Assembly: GCA_963924555.1 (NCBI GenBank)
Contig: OZ004597.1
Span: 1,054,001 to 1,118,000, forward strand
DNA length: 64,000 nucleotides
Direction of reading: 5' to 3'
Origin: Crambe crambe
Taxonomy: Eukaryota; Porifera; Demospongiae; Poecilosclerida; Crambeidae
Shown: positions 20,479 through 32,499 of the stretch, one piece after another
Position numbering within the stretch: the first letter of the stretch is position 1
Layout: each line of letters opens with the position of its first letter
Notes under the pieces: generated by a model
Database searches by the model: none
What the model was told of the DNA's origin: nothing
The model's input: only the letters and a program-made list of their open reading frames with translations
Program-made: the position numbers and the translations under genes

Positions 20479-23400
20479 CTAATCTTCACGCCGCACCTTC
20501 CTCTTGCGTCTAGAAATTTAAAAAAACACAATAAAACAAGTATATTAGGAGTGAAATCTAATCCACCTCTTCTTGGTAGAGCCTTCTTCTGCGGGCACAT
20601 CCCCACTATCACCTAGATTTCCATCTTCCTCCTCCTCTTCAGCTTGGCTACCACCATCTTCAGCTTGGCTACCACCATCTTCAGCTTGGCTACCACCATC
20701 TTCAGCCTGACTGCCTCCATCTTCAGCCTGACTGCCCCCATCCTCAGCCTGACTACCTTCAGCTTGACTTTCCTCCTCACTCTGAGTCAGCCTGGCTTCC
20801 TCTTCCTATAAGATAATCCCAATAAAACTCCCAACATTATAACATACTACACATACTTCTTTATCTTCATCTGCAGCTGCTACAAAAGATTTCTCTTCTT
20901 CTGTACTTCCCGCTGGTTCAACTTCAGTAGGTTCCTTCTCCTTCTCTTGTGGATCATCTGGAGAAGGTTCATCCGTCTTCTTGCGTCTGGCAGCTTCATC
21001 AGGCTGTTGCATTTTGGAAAATATTCACTATTATTATACAAGATAATTGTACCTTACCTTAGCTTTCATACAGCAACAACCAATACAGATGACGAAGGGC
21101 AAGACCAGGGCTATAGCATAGAGGGCCCACATGTATGGATATGTGTTTGCTAGTTCTACAAAGTAGTCCAAATAAGTCCCCTGTGTATAAGAGTACAGTA
21201 ATTGAACAAAGGATAAGAGTGATTCAATAACAGTAAACTCACCAGAGACATGGCACCTCCAACAGCTCTCTCTCTTAGCATCTTTGGTACCCACCTAAGA
21301 AATCAATAATGGATCAATTCCCACCTAGACAATCCAACTGAGTTTAGTTCACTATTCTTTAGTGGTACAGCTATCATGTATCCTTGTAGAAGGTAACTAT
21401 AGAGCCTTTGTTTAAGCACAATAGAAACATTCAAAAATGGCTACTGAATTTGATTCACGGTCAAAACAACTGAAATCACGTGCCAATGGGCATAAGTATT
21501 AAGCTTTCATATTCTAAAAAATCAACAAATCAGAGTATACTTAAGCAACTGTCTCACCCATCTCTTGCATAGTTATTGGCAACAGTTAGTTCTCCACAGA
21601 CGATGAGGTTGTCAATGAATATCTTTTCACTCATGGACCAGAGTTCAAACCCCACAGCTGAAATGGGCAGGAGGTTATAGAAGGGAGCGTCATCCTCGAA
21701 GTAAGCAGGATTGTCAATCTTTTTTGGAGCCCATTTCCCCTAAAGAAAGTGTATGACATAGCATAGTGATTATAGTCCTAAGTGCCCTAAGATGAAATGA
21801 AAGTAAGGCTAACCAAATTGAAAGCCTCTAAATTATTAACCCCCTTAATGAAGACCCTCCAAATTGAAAGCATGTAATATTAGGGACATTTTTTTTCTTC
21901 TGTATCCTATACAGGACACAGTAAGGGTAACCCTCTAATTTAAGGACATCTCAGATCCAACTCACATCGTATTCTTCATTATCAATGAGAGGTGGCTTCC
22001 ATTTCCCCTTGTATTTGGGATTCTGGATCATCGGAGCACTCCAAGTCCCACAACCAACCTTCTCACAAGCTGGGTTTGCTGAAAGTCAAAGTAAAGTGAA
22101 ATTGGCACCAGAGAAGACAAATTGAATCATGTTACATACGTATCATAGGAGGTTCATATTCTCCATCTTCCTCTTCATCCCTAATCAAAATATCCAGCAT
22201 CAAAACTTTCAACATGGGTCTAAACACAGATTATGGTTTCATACCAATCTTCAGGCATGGTGGCATCAGGATCTGGGATGGTTTCTGGTCCGTCATCCAA
22301 CCACCCTTCAGGCTTGACAGCATCAGGATCTGGGATCTTGGCAGGAGCATCTTCATCCCAATCATCAGGCTTGACAGCATTGGGGTCAGGGATTCTGCCA
22401 AATACAGCAATATCTCTCAACCACTCCATAAAAAACACCACCTTGACCTACTTCTCCCTCTCATCCCAATCTTCAGGCATTTGATCATCAGGGTCATCGA
22501 TTTGTTTAGGTGGGACAATAGGTGGAGTTAGGTCATCCATAAGGTTTCCTTTGAGGAATGGTTTCTGGTCCAAAATGATATGATAAACACCATCGGAACG
22601 AATCACTATGGGGGGGAGGGGGAATGAAGTAGACGGATTCTGTTTGGAGACTGTTAAGTGCATACAACTAACTACTTACACAGTGTGAATAAGTGAGTCT
22701 TCTTATCATCAAAGAATTTCATATCTCCACTAGCTTGCTTTGAGTGTTTCTCCTCCACCTCTCCAGTCATGGGATTCTTATAACGGAGTATGAAATGGAT
22801 CTTAGAAGTGAGACCACACTTGTCAGGCCCAAACATGATGGAATACGGAGTTTTGTCATGGAACTAAAACAGACACATGTACATAAATGCAGGCAAATTT
22901 ATACCACTGGCAACCCTTTACCAAACTGAGGTCTGCGTCTCCAGTGAGAAGTTTGATGTAAGCACCACCACATGAAAGACCCTTTTGGAAGTTCACCTCA
23001 TACCTAAAGATATAAAGCATTGTGTTTTATTCTACTCCAAATATCATGACCTTATTAAAGTTACTCTACTCACTGCACTACAAAGGCATCAGCATCGGCA
23101 AAGGTGAAAGGCTTATCCAGCTTGGCTGCTACAGCATAGTGTTTGGCAGCTTCCTGTATACAATTAAAATAGAAAGTTACTCAGTGCAGTTTGTTTCACA
23201 AGGCAAAACAAATCACCCTACCGTCAGGACTAAACCAGTATCCTCTTCAATGGCTCCATCAGTAGTGAGTGCCTCGATTTCCCACTTCCCTATATATATA
23301 TAATACTTAATGTCAGCTCTTCCTTCAATATGTTCATTACACACCATCATATCTAGCCACGTCTGAATCAGCACCCTCCTTCTTTGCTGTGGACTTGACC

Positions 23401-23612
23401 CACGTTTTCCACACTTCATCCTCACTGTTAAATGGTTCGGCAAAATACACATCCCCAGTAGGTTTGGTGGGAGGCACGAATGGAGGTGGGGAGTCTGTGT
23501 CTTTAGATGCTTGTGTTCTCTGCTCTTCTTCAGTGAGGTCTTCTTCATTGTTCGAGGAAACCTGTACTAACACCCCCAGGGCCAGAGCAAATGCTATCCA
23601 CGTACACTTCAT
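20479..23612 (-). CDS. CANX: Calnexin, ER lectin chaperone
   Basis: Membrane-bound lectin chaperone that holds monoglucosylated glycoproteins in the ER. Exons were traced in phase from ATG 23612 to TAG 20479. The N-terminal signal sequence ([15 protein letters not shown]) is followed by the lectin domain ([42 protein letters not shown]), the proline-rich P-domain arm with repeats [17 protein letters not shown] / [12 protein letters not shown] and then [18 protein letters not shown], the return to the lectin fold ([14 protein letters not shown]), and a transmembrane helix ([17 protein letters not shown]). The acidic cytosolic tail holds five SQAEDGG repeats and ends RKRKVRRED, a basic ER-retention type end. 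All family parts are present. Confidence 0.95.
20640..20763 (-). repeat. 21 bp coding minisatellite in calnexin tail
   Basis: Tandem units encoding SQAEDGG, about five full and two partial, in the cytosolic tail exon. Unit-to-unit changes are mostly silent, so copy number probably varies between individuals. Confidence 0.85.
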
Positions 23613-23790
23613 GATGCTACTGTAGTCCCAAACTGAAAGAGGTTAGACACACTTTAACTACCTGCGCTGCGCTGCCCGACGTTACCGCCTACCAAATAAT
23701 AGCCACGTGCTCCGATCTTATGGCGCCACTTTAGTAGGAACTGGAATCTGATATGGGAATGGAAGTATGTAATAGTATAGTAAAACGAAG
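23613..23790. promoter_or_regulatory. Bidirectional promoter of calnexin and small acidic gene
   Basis: Only 178 bp separate the two divergent start codons. The interval has CCACGTG at about 23702, with CCAAA 11 bp before it. This resembles an ER-stress element (CCAAT-N9-CCACG) but with the wrong base and spacing, so an ER-stress role is only a possibility. Confidence 0.4.
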
Positions 23791-24281
23791 ATGAGTTCCA
23801 GTATTAGGTTTCCCAGCCTGCCCCCTCCCACTTACAATCCTTCCAAGACTGTGTCTCTGTTGGACTGCAAAGGACTTGTAGCAAGAGAAGCAGAGTACAA
23901 TAAATGGGTAAGCTACTCACTGTAACTTATTTCTAAGCATTAAGCCTATGTACTTAGGGTACATTCCTATGAGGCCATTCCAGTTTATCAGAATGAGTAT
24001 TTCTTTTACAGTTGGCAGAGACTCAAGCATCGCCATACACCACTTCAATTGGAGTGAGGAGTGGTGACTTGGATGATGACATGGGAATGGATTTAGATGA
24101 AGAGAGTCTTGATGACTCCATGGAAGAAGAGGGAGAGAGAAGCTTGGTGGACTCTGAGTCAGTGGCAGAGGATGAGGAGTGGCTGGTGAACAGGCTCGTT
24201 GATGACGCAACAAACAATGATGAAGAGTCCTTGGGAGATCTACAGCAGGACATTGCTGCCTCACCAGACCTCTCCAGTTAG
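23791..24281 (+). CDS. Small acidic protein, unrecognised
   Basis: Two exons, 23791-23907 and 24012-24281, give 128 residues. The N-terminus is proline-rich (RFPSLPPPTYNPSKT), followed by a short helix (LVAREAEYNKWLAE) and then a long acidic Asp/Glu/Ser region (GDLDDDMGMDLDEES, MEEEGERSLVD). No family was recognised. The tight divergent pairing with calnexin, a clean GT-AG intron and a stop shortly before a polyadenylation-like AT tract support a real gene. It converges with the GRXCR1-like gene, whose stop lies about 120 bp away. Confidence 0.6.
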
Positions 24282-24399
24282 TTCTTACTGCCATATTAAT
24301 ATTAATAATCACACTGAGCACGTTAATTACATAGTATATTAATGAATTGTAGCTATATAAATAGAGACAGTGTATTAATTAATTTGGTAGCAAAATTGC

Positions 24400-25751
24400 T
24401 TAGTTGCTGCTACCATTAGATTCAGACAGTCTTCTTCTTTCCAGCCGCCACTGTCTCTCCTTCTCCAGTTCCTTCTCAATATCATTTGAAATTTTGTTTG
24501 TAGCAGCTGCTTCTTTAGCTTTTTTCTTTCTCTTCTCCTCCCTCATCCTTTCTCTCTCAGCTTGCTCCTTCTCCTTCTTCAATTTTTTCTGGAACTCTGC
24601 CTCAAGTGCCTCCCTTTTGATCCGTTCCCTCTTTTCAGCCTTTCTTCTCTCTTCCTCCTCCCGTCTCTCAAATTCCTCCCTCTCTTTCCATCGCTTTAAC
24701 TCGTCTTCATTCCACATGTCACCACCATCAGTTCCATTCCCACACCCAGGACACGGTTCCAGCCCATTTTCATTGCAGTGCGTGCAGCGTAAAGCCTTGA
24801 ACTCATTAGTGAAGGTATTTTTGACACTATCCTTGCTCCCGTTGCACTTACGACATGGAATGAACTCATAGCCACCACAATATCCACATTTCACAGATTT
24901 CTCCAAACGCTGTAATAATAAGAGTTTGCTTTTAAAGTGCTAGGTATTATAAAACCATAGCTATATAATATAACTACTCTCACACGCTGACCTTTTACCA
25001 ACCACGAGGGAAGGCAAAGCTATAACTACTCCTTACTGGGAAGTTTTCAAGAAGATATCTCAATTCTCCAGATTCATTCAACTCTTCTATCTCTTCCTTT
25101 CCCTAATAACACATAATTTTCAACCATTAGCAACAAAATATGTTCCGCATACCCCTATGTGTTGTCCACTGATGAAGACCTGAGGTACAGGCAACTTTCC
25201 AAACTCATCTTCTCCCAGCCTATCTTGAAGTTCTGCATAGAAGTGTTTGTTCACATAAACATCTTTTTCTTCCACTTTCACTAGAAAGTTGTGCAGCACC
25301 GTCTTCACGTAACGACACTCCTCAAATGTTGACCTTACTCCTCTGAAGCTGGTACTGTACACTATTACTTTGCCTTCTTCTTTCTTTTTCTAAAAATTAA
25401 TGCGAAGTAATTAATTTCGCGGCCAGCCCCACCCTCTTCTATGCTCACCTTCTCAAGAGCTTCCCGATTCTCGAAATTAGCTAAACCAGCTCGTACTCTA
25501 TTTTTAATGCCCCTTATACTTCCATCAGGAGCCATGATATCCCTCTCTTGAATCTTCTCCAAGTCTGATAGATCTCTCATGCCGGCATAACTTTCCTTTC
25601 TGCTAACTTCGCTCAGGTTCTCCTGCGATTCTCTTGTGACATAGAACCGTAGAGCATCTCTGCTTTCAGGCGGAGACTCAGAATCAGGCGGAGTCTCAGA
25701 GTCAGGCAGAGTCTCAGAATCACTCGAACTACTACTGTAGTACCTGGCCAT
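24400..25751 (-). CDS. GRXCR1-like: GRXCR1-like glutaredoxin-domain Cys-rich protein (paralogue A)
   Basis: Four exons: 25449-25751, 25153-25389, a short exon near 25037-25102, and 24400-24909. A Ser-rich head precedes a glutaredoxin-like fold (VIVYSTSFRGVRSTFEECRYV, VPQVFISGQHIGG) that lacks the CPYC redox site, as in vertebrate GRXCR1. Two zinc-ribbon style pairs follow (CGYCGGYEFIPCRKCNGS and CTHCNENGLEPCPGCG). In vertebrates GRXCR1 is needed in actin-rich hair bundles; the sponge role is unknown. The C-terminus adds about 100 residues of Lys/Glu/Arg coiled coil, which I do not recall in GRXCR1 and which is absent from paralogue B (39197-40053). Confidence 0.88.
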
Positions 25752-25853
25752 AGTAGCTGTGTACTGTGACGCTGTCCCGCCACGCCCACTTAGAACATAT
25801 GGTCGGTCAACGTTGTTACATTATTATGAATAAAGCAAATTTTATTATTAAAC

Positions 25854-28695
25854 CTATACATCTGAGGTAATCTTCTTCCTACGATTTCGAATAAGCAGAG
25901 AACGTGGAGAAGATTGTTTCTTCTCAGACGGCTCACTCCCCTCCTCCATGCTGTCCAAGGAACTTGAAACTGGACTGTTCTTTCCCCATAAAATTGACTT
26001 CTTTTTCTTTTTCTCTTGATCATCACATGAGTCCGATTTTATTCTTCCTCCTCTTCCTTCACTCAAACTCAAAGAGGCAGGGAGGCTGGTGGTAACATTG
26101 CTTCCTTCATCATCATCTTCATTCAAGCCTTTGAACGAGGCAGCATCACTTCTTGGAACCACTTGCTGTGATCTATAACTACAAGTAGTGGAAGTGGAGG
26201 AAGATAATGCAGAATCAGATGCAGTTGCTGTTCTATTAATGGTTGCTGAGTCCTTTCCTGATGAGTGTTTCTCAGAGTCTGTTAATTTATTTCCTATGGT
26301 TTCTGGAGTCTGAAGTGATGGAGGTGGTGGATGAGAGATTTTTCCTAAACTGGAGCTACTCATGACAGTGGCCAATGCAGCTGGCACTGAGTAGTGGCGG
26401 TGGTTCCTATAATATAAGCCTTCAGCTGGAGGGTAACGGAAGTCCAAGGGTCTTTGACTATGGTGGAGGGGGGATGACCTTAGCTGTGAGTATGAAGATA
26501 CAGAGCTATGCTGAGAGATGGGAGGAGATTTTTGGGTGTGTACCGATCCATGTGAGTTCAACGAGGTAGGAGAAGAAACATGAAATCCGCAAATGTGTCC
26601 AATCTTGTTCCAACGCTTGTGGTGATCTTCAAAACACTTGGAAATCAACTGCATCTTATTACTACATAATAATTATATAGACATAACAATATACTGGAAC
26701 GCTAATTATAACAACAGTAACTATGGCATCCCATACCTACACGGTGATTAGTTAAGTGAACATGCATCATTCAACCTTAGTGTAATTGGAACTACAAAAT
26801 GGCATGTGACCTAATGTTATCATGCATCAACAGGCTATGCTTACACAGCTTTAGTTATCTGTAGACCAGCTTCTTCCAGGGTTGAGGAGTTAGCCAAATG
26901 GAGAGTACCAAAGAGAGAAGAGCGCCTTTTCTTTATTTTTTCACACTGCACAATGATGTACACACATGTTACATGACATTGTTACACACAAAAGACAATA
27001 ACATAATAGCAGAAGTCTGTTCACCCAACTAAACATTGAATACCAACATTCAACTTACCACCCTTTGGGCGCGCACCAGCTCTTCCTCCCCAGTAGACTT
27101 CCGGAACTCTAACTGCTCTCTCTCCTTCTGCTGACACTCCGGTAATAACTCCTGAAGCATCTGGAACATTCTATTCTTCATCTCAAGCTCCTCTTCCATA
27201 GACCAGACTTTAAGTTGAAGAAGTTCACTCCCCGCCTTTGCCCGGCTGATCACCGAGTCCGAGTCTTGTGTACTGCAGCATGACCTGCTCAAAACAATGT
27301 CACAATAATTAACACCACTTGGAGTTAATCTGATATGAACGGGTACAAGAACTAGGTGCTGCCCACCTGCAGTATGTAGATTCTTCATCGGAACTACTAA
27401 CATTGGATGGGGATATCATAATGGGTGGGGAGTCCTCTTGTGTTACCCCCTCCTGATTGCTGCTATTCATAATGATGGGATTAGGACCATCTATTGCTTC
27501 TTCTTCTCCAAGTGACTCCAGTTCTTCGAATTTGGACTTGAGTCGCTTCACTTCTTCTTCTTTCAGTTTCAAATCTGCTATGAATTTATCAATGTGAGCC
27601 TTGGATATTTTCCTCTGTCGCAAGGCATAAATGATCCCACAAGTGCAGAGGATGATGGAGATGATCACAATAGTGTCCTTCCATTGGCTAGGCTGGACAG
27701 GTGGACCAAAGAGGACCACGTCCATAGCCCTTAGCTGGATCTTTTGTTTGTGCTGGCTGTCTGTGATGAGTAACATGCTTTGTAGGATCTGGCCATAGTT
27801 GATGGCTATGTAGGGAAGCTGTCTACCAGTGATTTGGTGTTCTCTGAAGGTATTAGCATATTGAGGTAGTTCAACACAATGTTCCAGCCAATCCAATACA
27901 TCTTTATTTGTCCAGTTGAATACTGAATACAATAACTGATTTCAAGGTTAAAGGTCAAAGATAGTGAAACCTGTCATACATACCTTCATTATGGTGCCAT
28001 GTAATCCAGAGTTCTGCAGAAGTGATTTCCATGTCCATCTTATGGAACTTGAGGCTCTTTTCTGGGTCCCTACACTTGGTCTCAGCCTCATCGACTGTTT
28101 CACCAGGTACTCCACAGAGTTCAGTCTCCACAAACTGTAACAAAAACAACCAAATGAACTACCTCTAAATAGCAGTATGGAGAAATGAAGCACTTCTATG
28201 TGTAAAGGTATTTTGGTAATAACAGTGATTGGAATAAATACCTTGGCTATTGACCAGTAACTAAGAGATTAAAAATCACTTACTTCTTTTGATTCTTTTG
28301 CGTCAACTCTGCCATCAGCATTGTCGTCTAGCTGGTTATGTATTGTCTTAATGACAGAAAACTCCACATCTTCACTCAGGTTGTACATTCCTATGAGTTA
28401 CCATTATTATTACAAGAACATTTTAAAAAAACAGCAAATCCAGCTATTAGCTAACTGAATAATCTGTGTTCAGGCACTTGGGTTATATGAATGGTTTCCA
28501 TCGTGCAAATTACTGGTAGTCTCGCATGCCTGCCTAGGTATAGATTTCCCACCTCACTGTATGCTTAATGGAATGTACCCACTCTTGGCTAGCTTTTGTG
28601 TACATACCCACACCATCTTGTCCTTTCTTGTCACAGGAGTGAAAGGGAGTTTGCCGCACAAACAAGACCAACCACAGCCACCAGTAACAACTCAT
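25854..28695 (-). CDS. STIM: STIM, ER calcium sensor
   Basis: Stromal interaction molecule, which senses ER lumenal calcium and opens Orai channels in the plasma membrane. The first exon encodes a signal peptide (CYWWLWLVLFVRQ). The second has a full EF-hand loop (DDNADGRVDAKE, ligands at 1, 3, 5 and 12). A hidden EF-like and SAM region follows (NWTNKDVLDWLEHCVELPQYA to KALDTVLFGPP-like ALFGPP), then one transmembrane helix (DTIVIISIILCTCGIIYAL) and a coiled coil. The CAD/SOAR region is spread over exons (CEKIKKRRSSLFGTLHLA, then HKRWNKIGHICGF). The tail ends with polybasic stretches (KKKKKS, RNRRKKITS), as expected for lipid binding. Start at 28695 and stop TAG at 25854 follow from in-phase exons. 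All expected domains are present in order. Confidence 0.93.
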
Positions 28696-28975
28696 TTATT
28701 GCTGTAGGATACACACCACAATTTAACCCAATCCAACTATAACTTGCTCTTGTCAGCTAGCTAGCTACTTGTATTAAAGGAACTTGCTAGCAACTATTTC
28801 AAGACTACCACTTACATGGAACTTTCTAGCCTAAAGGCAGTAGATTCCTTTTAAGTGTTGTATAAACAACTTCTGCTTTTATAAAGGATTTTCAGTTCTT
28901 GCATGAGATCATGTCAGCTGGGCGTGCCTTATGGTGGCGCGGCGGCAGGCGCGTGCGCGTCATGTCATTGCATCC

Positions 28976-29008
28976 GCGCCACGTCAGCGCCACGTCACCG
29001 CCACGTCA
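28976..29008 (-). promoter_or_regulatory. Three tandem UPRE-like elements, 11 bp period
   Basis: Three adjoining 11 bp units, 28976-28986, 28987-28997 and 28998-29008. On the minus strand each contains TGACGTGGC, the core of the mammalian unfolded-protein-response element bound by XBP1/ATF6; ACGTCA on the other strand is also a CREB/ATF half-site. They lie in the 347 bp divergent promoter between STIM and SRA1, 35 bp from the SRA1 start codon and about 280 bp from the STIM start. The rest of that interval is unremarkable, apart from GC-rich sequence at 28930-28960. Confidence 0.6.
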
Positions 29009-29042
29009 CCGTGCAGGCAGGGCCTAGCCTATTGTGATTGTC

Positions 29043-29812
29043 ATGGGTAAGTCTTTATGATTATCAAAAACCAAAGAAAATCCTTTTTTCAAACGTGTAC
29101 AGAATATGAATTTGGCTGGAATGACCCTCCCACTTATTCATACTCCACTTCACAGGCTGTAGCTGGAAACCAAACATTCCTCAACAAAAGACCTCATCAG
29201 CTACCACCAACTGCCCTTGATCCCAACGTGACCCCTACCCCTGCTCCTGGACCCACTCCCGTCTTGGATGGTCCTCCACTTGGAAAGACTCAAGCTGGAC
29301 ATGAACGACAGACTGAAAAATCCTCTACTACAGGACAAGCTGCAAAGGATAAAAAAGACTTCTCTAGATACAACCAAGCTGACTTTGGTGATGTTATTCA
29401 AAATTTCAAGAAATTAACTGATGATCTCCAAGAAAAGTTACAAGTGAGAGGGATAAAATTTGGATTTTTTTTTTTTTTTCAATCATAGTTTCTTTCCTTA
29501 TGATAGAAGAGAATATTCGAGGACATAAAACGACGATTGGACCTGTTATCCAAACAATTTGAAGAAGGAAAGTTATCGTCCCCGGTTAAGTTAAAGCTGG
29601 GTCAATTATTAGCAGGTAATGTAATACCCCTAAAGATGTATAATACCTGCCATTGTTTGATTGCAGCTATTGAGTTGGAAGATTACAAAGCAGCAGAAGG
29701 TATACATGTTGGTCTAATGGTTGACCATGTATCGGAAGTTAGTTCCTGGATGGTAGGAGTGAAGAAATTGCTAGCCACTCACAAATCAGCATTTGAATCA
29801 CAATCACATTGA
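29043..29812 (+). CDS. SRA1: SRA1, steroid receptor RNA activator protein
   Basis: Four exons: 29043-29046 (only ATG plus one base), 29103-29443, 29507-29615 and 29667-29812. The N-terminus carries GWNDPPTYSY, matching the GWNDPP motif of SRA1 proteins. A Pro-rich linker and a C-terminal helical bundle follow, with EEGKLSSPVK and LMVDHVSEVSSWMVGVKKL, which is very close to the vertebrate SRA1 signature. The family is related to the SEC31 helical domain; the vertebrate protein modulates nuclear receptor transcription. It starts directly beside the tandem TGACGTGGC array and ends about 200 bp before the convergent RanGAP1 stop. The first coding exon being four bases long is notable but splices in phase. 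Confidence 0.9.
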
Positions 29813-30014
29813 CTTATTTTTGTACAAGCTTATATTTTATGATTCATGATTTCTGTATAAAAGTTAGCTTTATAGTCATAAAGTGTGTAAGACTTGGAGT
29901 AGTTGATATACAATTCCTCTTTGTTGAAGAGGAGCAAGAACAGAACTGGGCCTGGTTAGTTGGGATGGGATTTAGAAAAAAAAGTAGGAAGGGCAAAAAG
30001 GGGGTATTCATCAC

Positions 30015-32499
30015 TCACTTAGTGAAGAAAGCAATCAAAACATCAGCCGACATTCGTGGAAAGTAATCTTGCTTTACAACATGCTTGAGTGCCAATACAG
30101 GTCCATCAATTTCTTTGATGGGAACAAATTTCTTATCTTCAGACTGAAAAGAAAGAAGAAATTCATATCTCGCCATAGATTGCACTTGCTTTACCTTCAA
30201 GAGCCCAATATGAATCAAGATTTCGTTGAGTAAATGTGCTACTAAGTCTGCCTTGCAAAGTGGTTCCAAAATGGCATCTAAAATGAGATTGAGATTTTGA
30301 GATTCACAGTCAAATTTGTATTTAGTGAGGACACACCCACTGTCTTCTCGATTATATCCTTTGTGATGCTATGGTTCTCCACATCTGCATACTTGTCATA
30401 GTCCTTTGTCAGTTTTGTGAACATCGCAGCAGTATCAGAGGCCCATGCCAAGTTCTTCTCAAAATCTGCATCCTCATCACTAGGAGAATTTCTTGCTAGA
30501 GTGTTTAAAATAAGTTGTTCCCTGCTATCCCCTAAAGCCTCCAGTTTCTTTCCAGTAGGATCTCTAAGGTATTCTGCAATAGTCTACAAGAACCTTGCAT
30601 CAAATTGAGTTTAAAAAATGACAATAATTTTCAAGTGGTGGCCAAGAAAACAAGAGGTGTAATAGAAAAAATTGTGTACAAATTATTTGGTAGCATTCAC
30701 AGAGTTAGAGTGTCTAACTTTTGAGAGAGGACATCCGCCTAAGGGAGAGAAAAGGAAAAAAATCACCTAAAGTCTTGTAATCTTGGCCCTCTCTTTAACT
30801 GTAACATAGCGAACTAGTTCAGAAATCAACCTACCACTCTTTGCGTGTCTCCAATGATCTTCTCTGTGTGATCTTGTGTTTTATTTTCATTTTCTTTATT
30901 TGTATCTCTCTCTTTCCTTTCATCCTCATTTTCACTCCCTTCTCTTCTTCCCTCTTCTTCTTCTTCCTCCTCCTCCTCGTCTTCTTCTAAACCTTCATCA
31001 TCACTAAGAGATCCAAGGGCCTCTGTACAACCTTTTGCTTCCAACAAATCTCTCAATCGTTCAATACCTTCTTCACCAAAAGAGTTTCCTATACCATACC
31101 ATATGATATGACGATATATTGGTCTAGAACTTCACGACTATACTACCTACCATTCAATTCAATTTTCTTCAAGGATTTTTTATTACTTAGTGACTCAGCC
31201 ACCACCAGACCAGCCTCCTGATCCAGCTCACAGAAACTCAAATTGACTTCCTGTAATAGTGTGACATACTCTTGACAATTCCTTTCAAAATGACACCACA
31301 TACCTCCAATTGCTGGTGACCATCCTTCACAGCAGCAGCAATCTCTCGAGCACCTTCAGATCTGACCAGACAGTCACCAAAGTTAATGACCTTCAGTTTC
31401 TGCAAGCTTGGGAGAACATCAGCCATGGACTTTGAACCCACTTCCGTGAAAGTGTTATCATTGAGATCAATGATCTACAGTCAAATATACCATACTCATA
31501 TTTTTAAGTCAAGCAGTAGGATAGGTCTCGACCAATTACATTAATTTTACCTCTAGGTTGGGATTACTGGAAAAAGCTTTAGCCAAAGCACAGATTCCAT
31601 CTGAAGTGATACCATTCTGAGGCATAGAGATATGAAGCAATGACCCCATGACCTGCAATAATGTGATAATGTGATATATGGCAAGAGCCATCACACAAAT
31701 GCCACAATAATAATCACCTCAAAGACTTCAGAGAGGGCAATGGCACCACTATCTTCTAGTCGATTCCTTCCAGCAACAAACACTTCCAAAGCCAGCTTTA
31801 ATCCTACTTTCTGAGCTTCTTCATGACATTGTAAAAGTGCTTTAGACAGGTACTGGATGAAAAGGACCAATGGAATGGAGTAGCAACATAAAGAAGATTG
31901 AAGACTTACCGTTCCTCCCTTGATTCCAAGTCCATTGTTATTGAACTTCAGAACTTTGATGGAGTAGAAGGAAGGGCTGGTGAGGAGAGGGATGATTGGT
32001 TCTACACCAGTGGGACCAAAGGCGTTGTCGCTAAGGTCCAACTCTGTCAAATGTGCTTGAGCTGTCATAATACCATCACCCAATGCCACCTAATGTACAT
32101 AACATACATTGTACAGTGTTTCTGTCTGAGTATATTGATGCACTTTACCAAAGCAGGTGGGATTTCTGACTTGAGTCGACTGACAAACATGTCACTCCAG
32201 AGTGCTCTGGTAAGATGTGGCCTATTGGCCAGAATTTCTCCAATGGCCTTCGTTGCATCTACTCCAAAGCTATTTCCACTCAATTGCAGGCAAGTAAGAC
32301 CGTCACATTCTTCGATTTGCCTGATTATATCAGCAACTGCATGAAATAAGGTGTGCTTCTATTAGAAAAAAGGCCTCCAAAAGTTACATAAAATTTAAAA
32401 ACATTTTCCAGGATAATAGTTTAATACAAACTCACCATCCTCCTTGGTATCTAATCTCTTAGTTTCTCCTTTAATACAAACTGTTTTTTCTTCAGTCAT
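30015..32499 (-). CDS. RANGAP1: RanGAP1, GTPase-activating protein for Ran
   Basis: Stimulates GTP hydrolysis by Ran on the cytoplasmic side of the nuclear pore. The start MTEEKTVCIKGET is at 32499. Leucine-rich repeats follow across several short exons (LQLSGNSFGVDATKAIGEIL, WSDMFVSRLKSEIPPAL, LTELDLSDNAFGPTG, EVFVAGRNRLEDSGAIALSE, INFGDCLVRSEGAREIA), very like vertebrate RanGAP1. An acidic run of more than 20 Glu/Asp follows at 30826-31056. The C-terminal helical domain (LNEILIHIGLLK, VLALKHVVKQDYFPRMSADVL) corresponds to the SUMO/UBC9-binding domain of metazoan RanGAP1, although a consensus sumoylation Lys was not identified. The stop TGA is at 30015-30017. Shares a divergent promoter with the OTUD4-like gene. 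Confidence 0.93.

Noticed and set aside
24012-24321. Antisense frames over the small acidic gene
   Set aside because: Ser-rich mirror images of the Asp/Glu-rich coding strand; the plus-strand two-exon model has clean splice sites.
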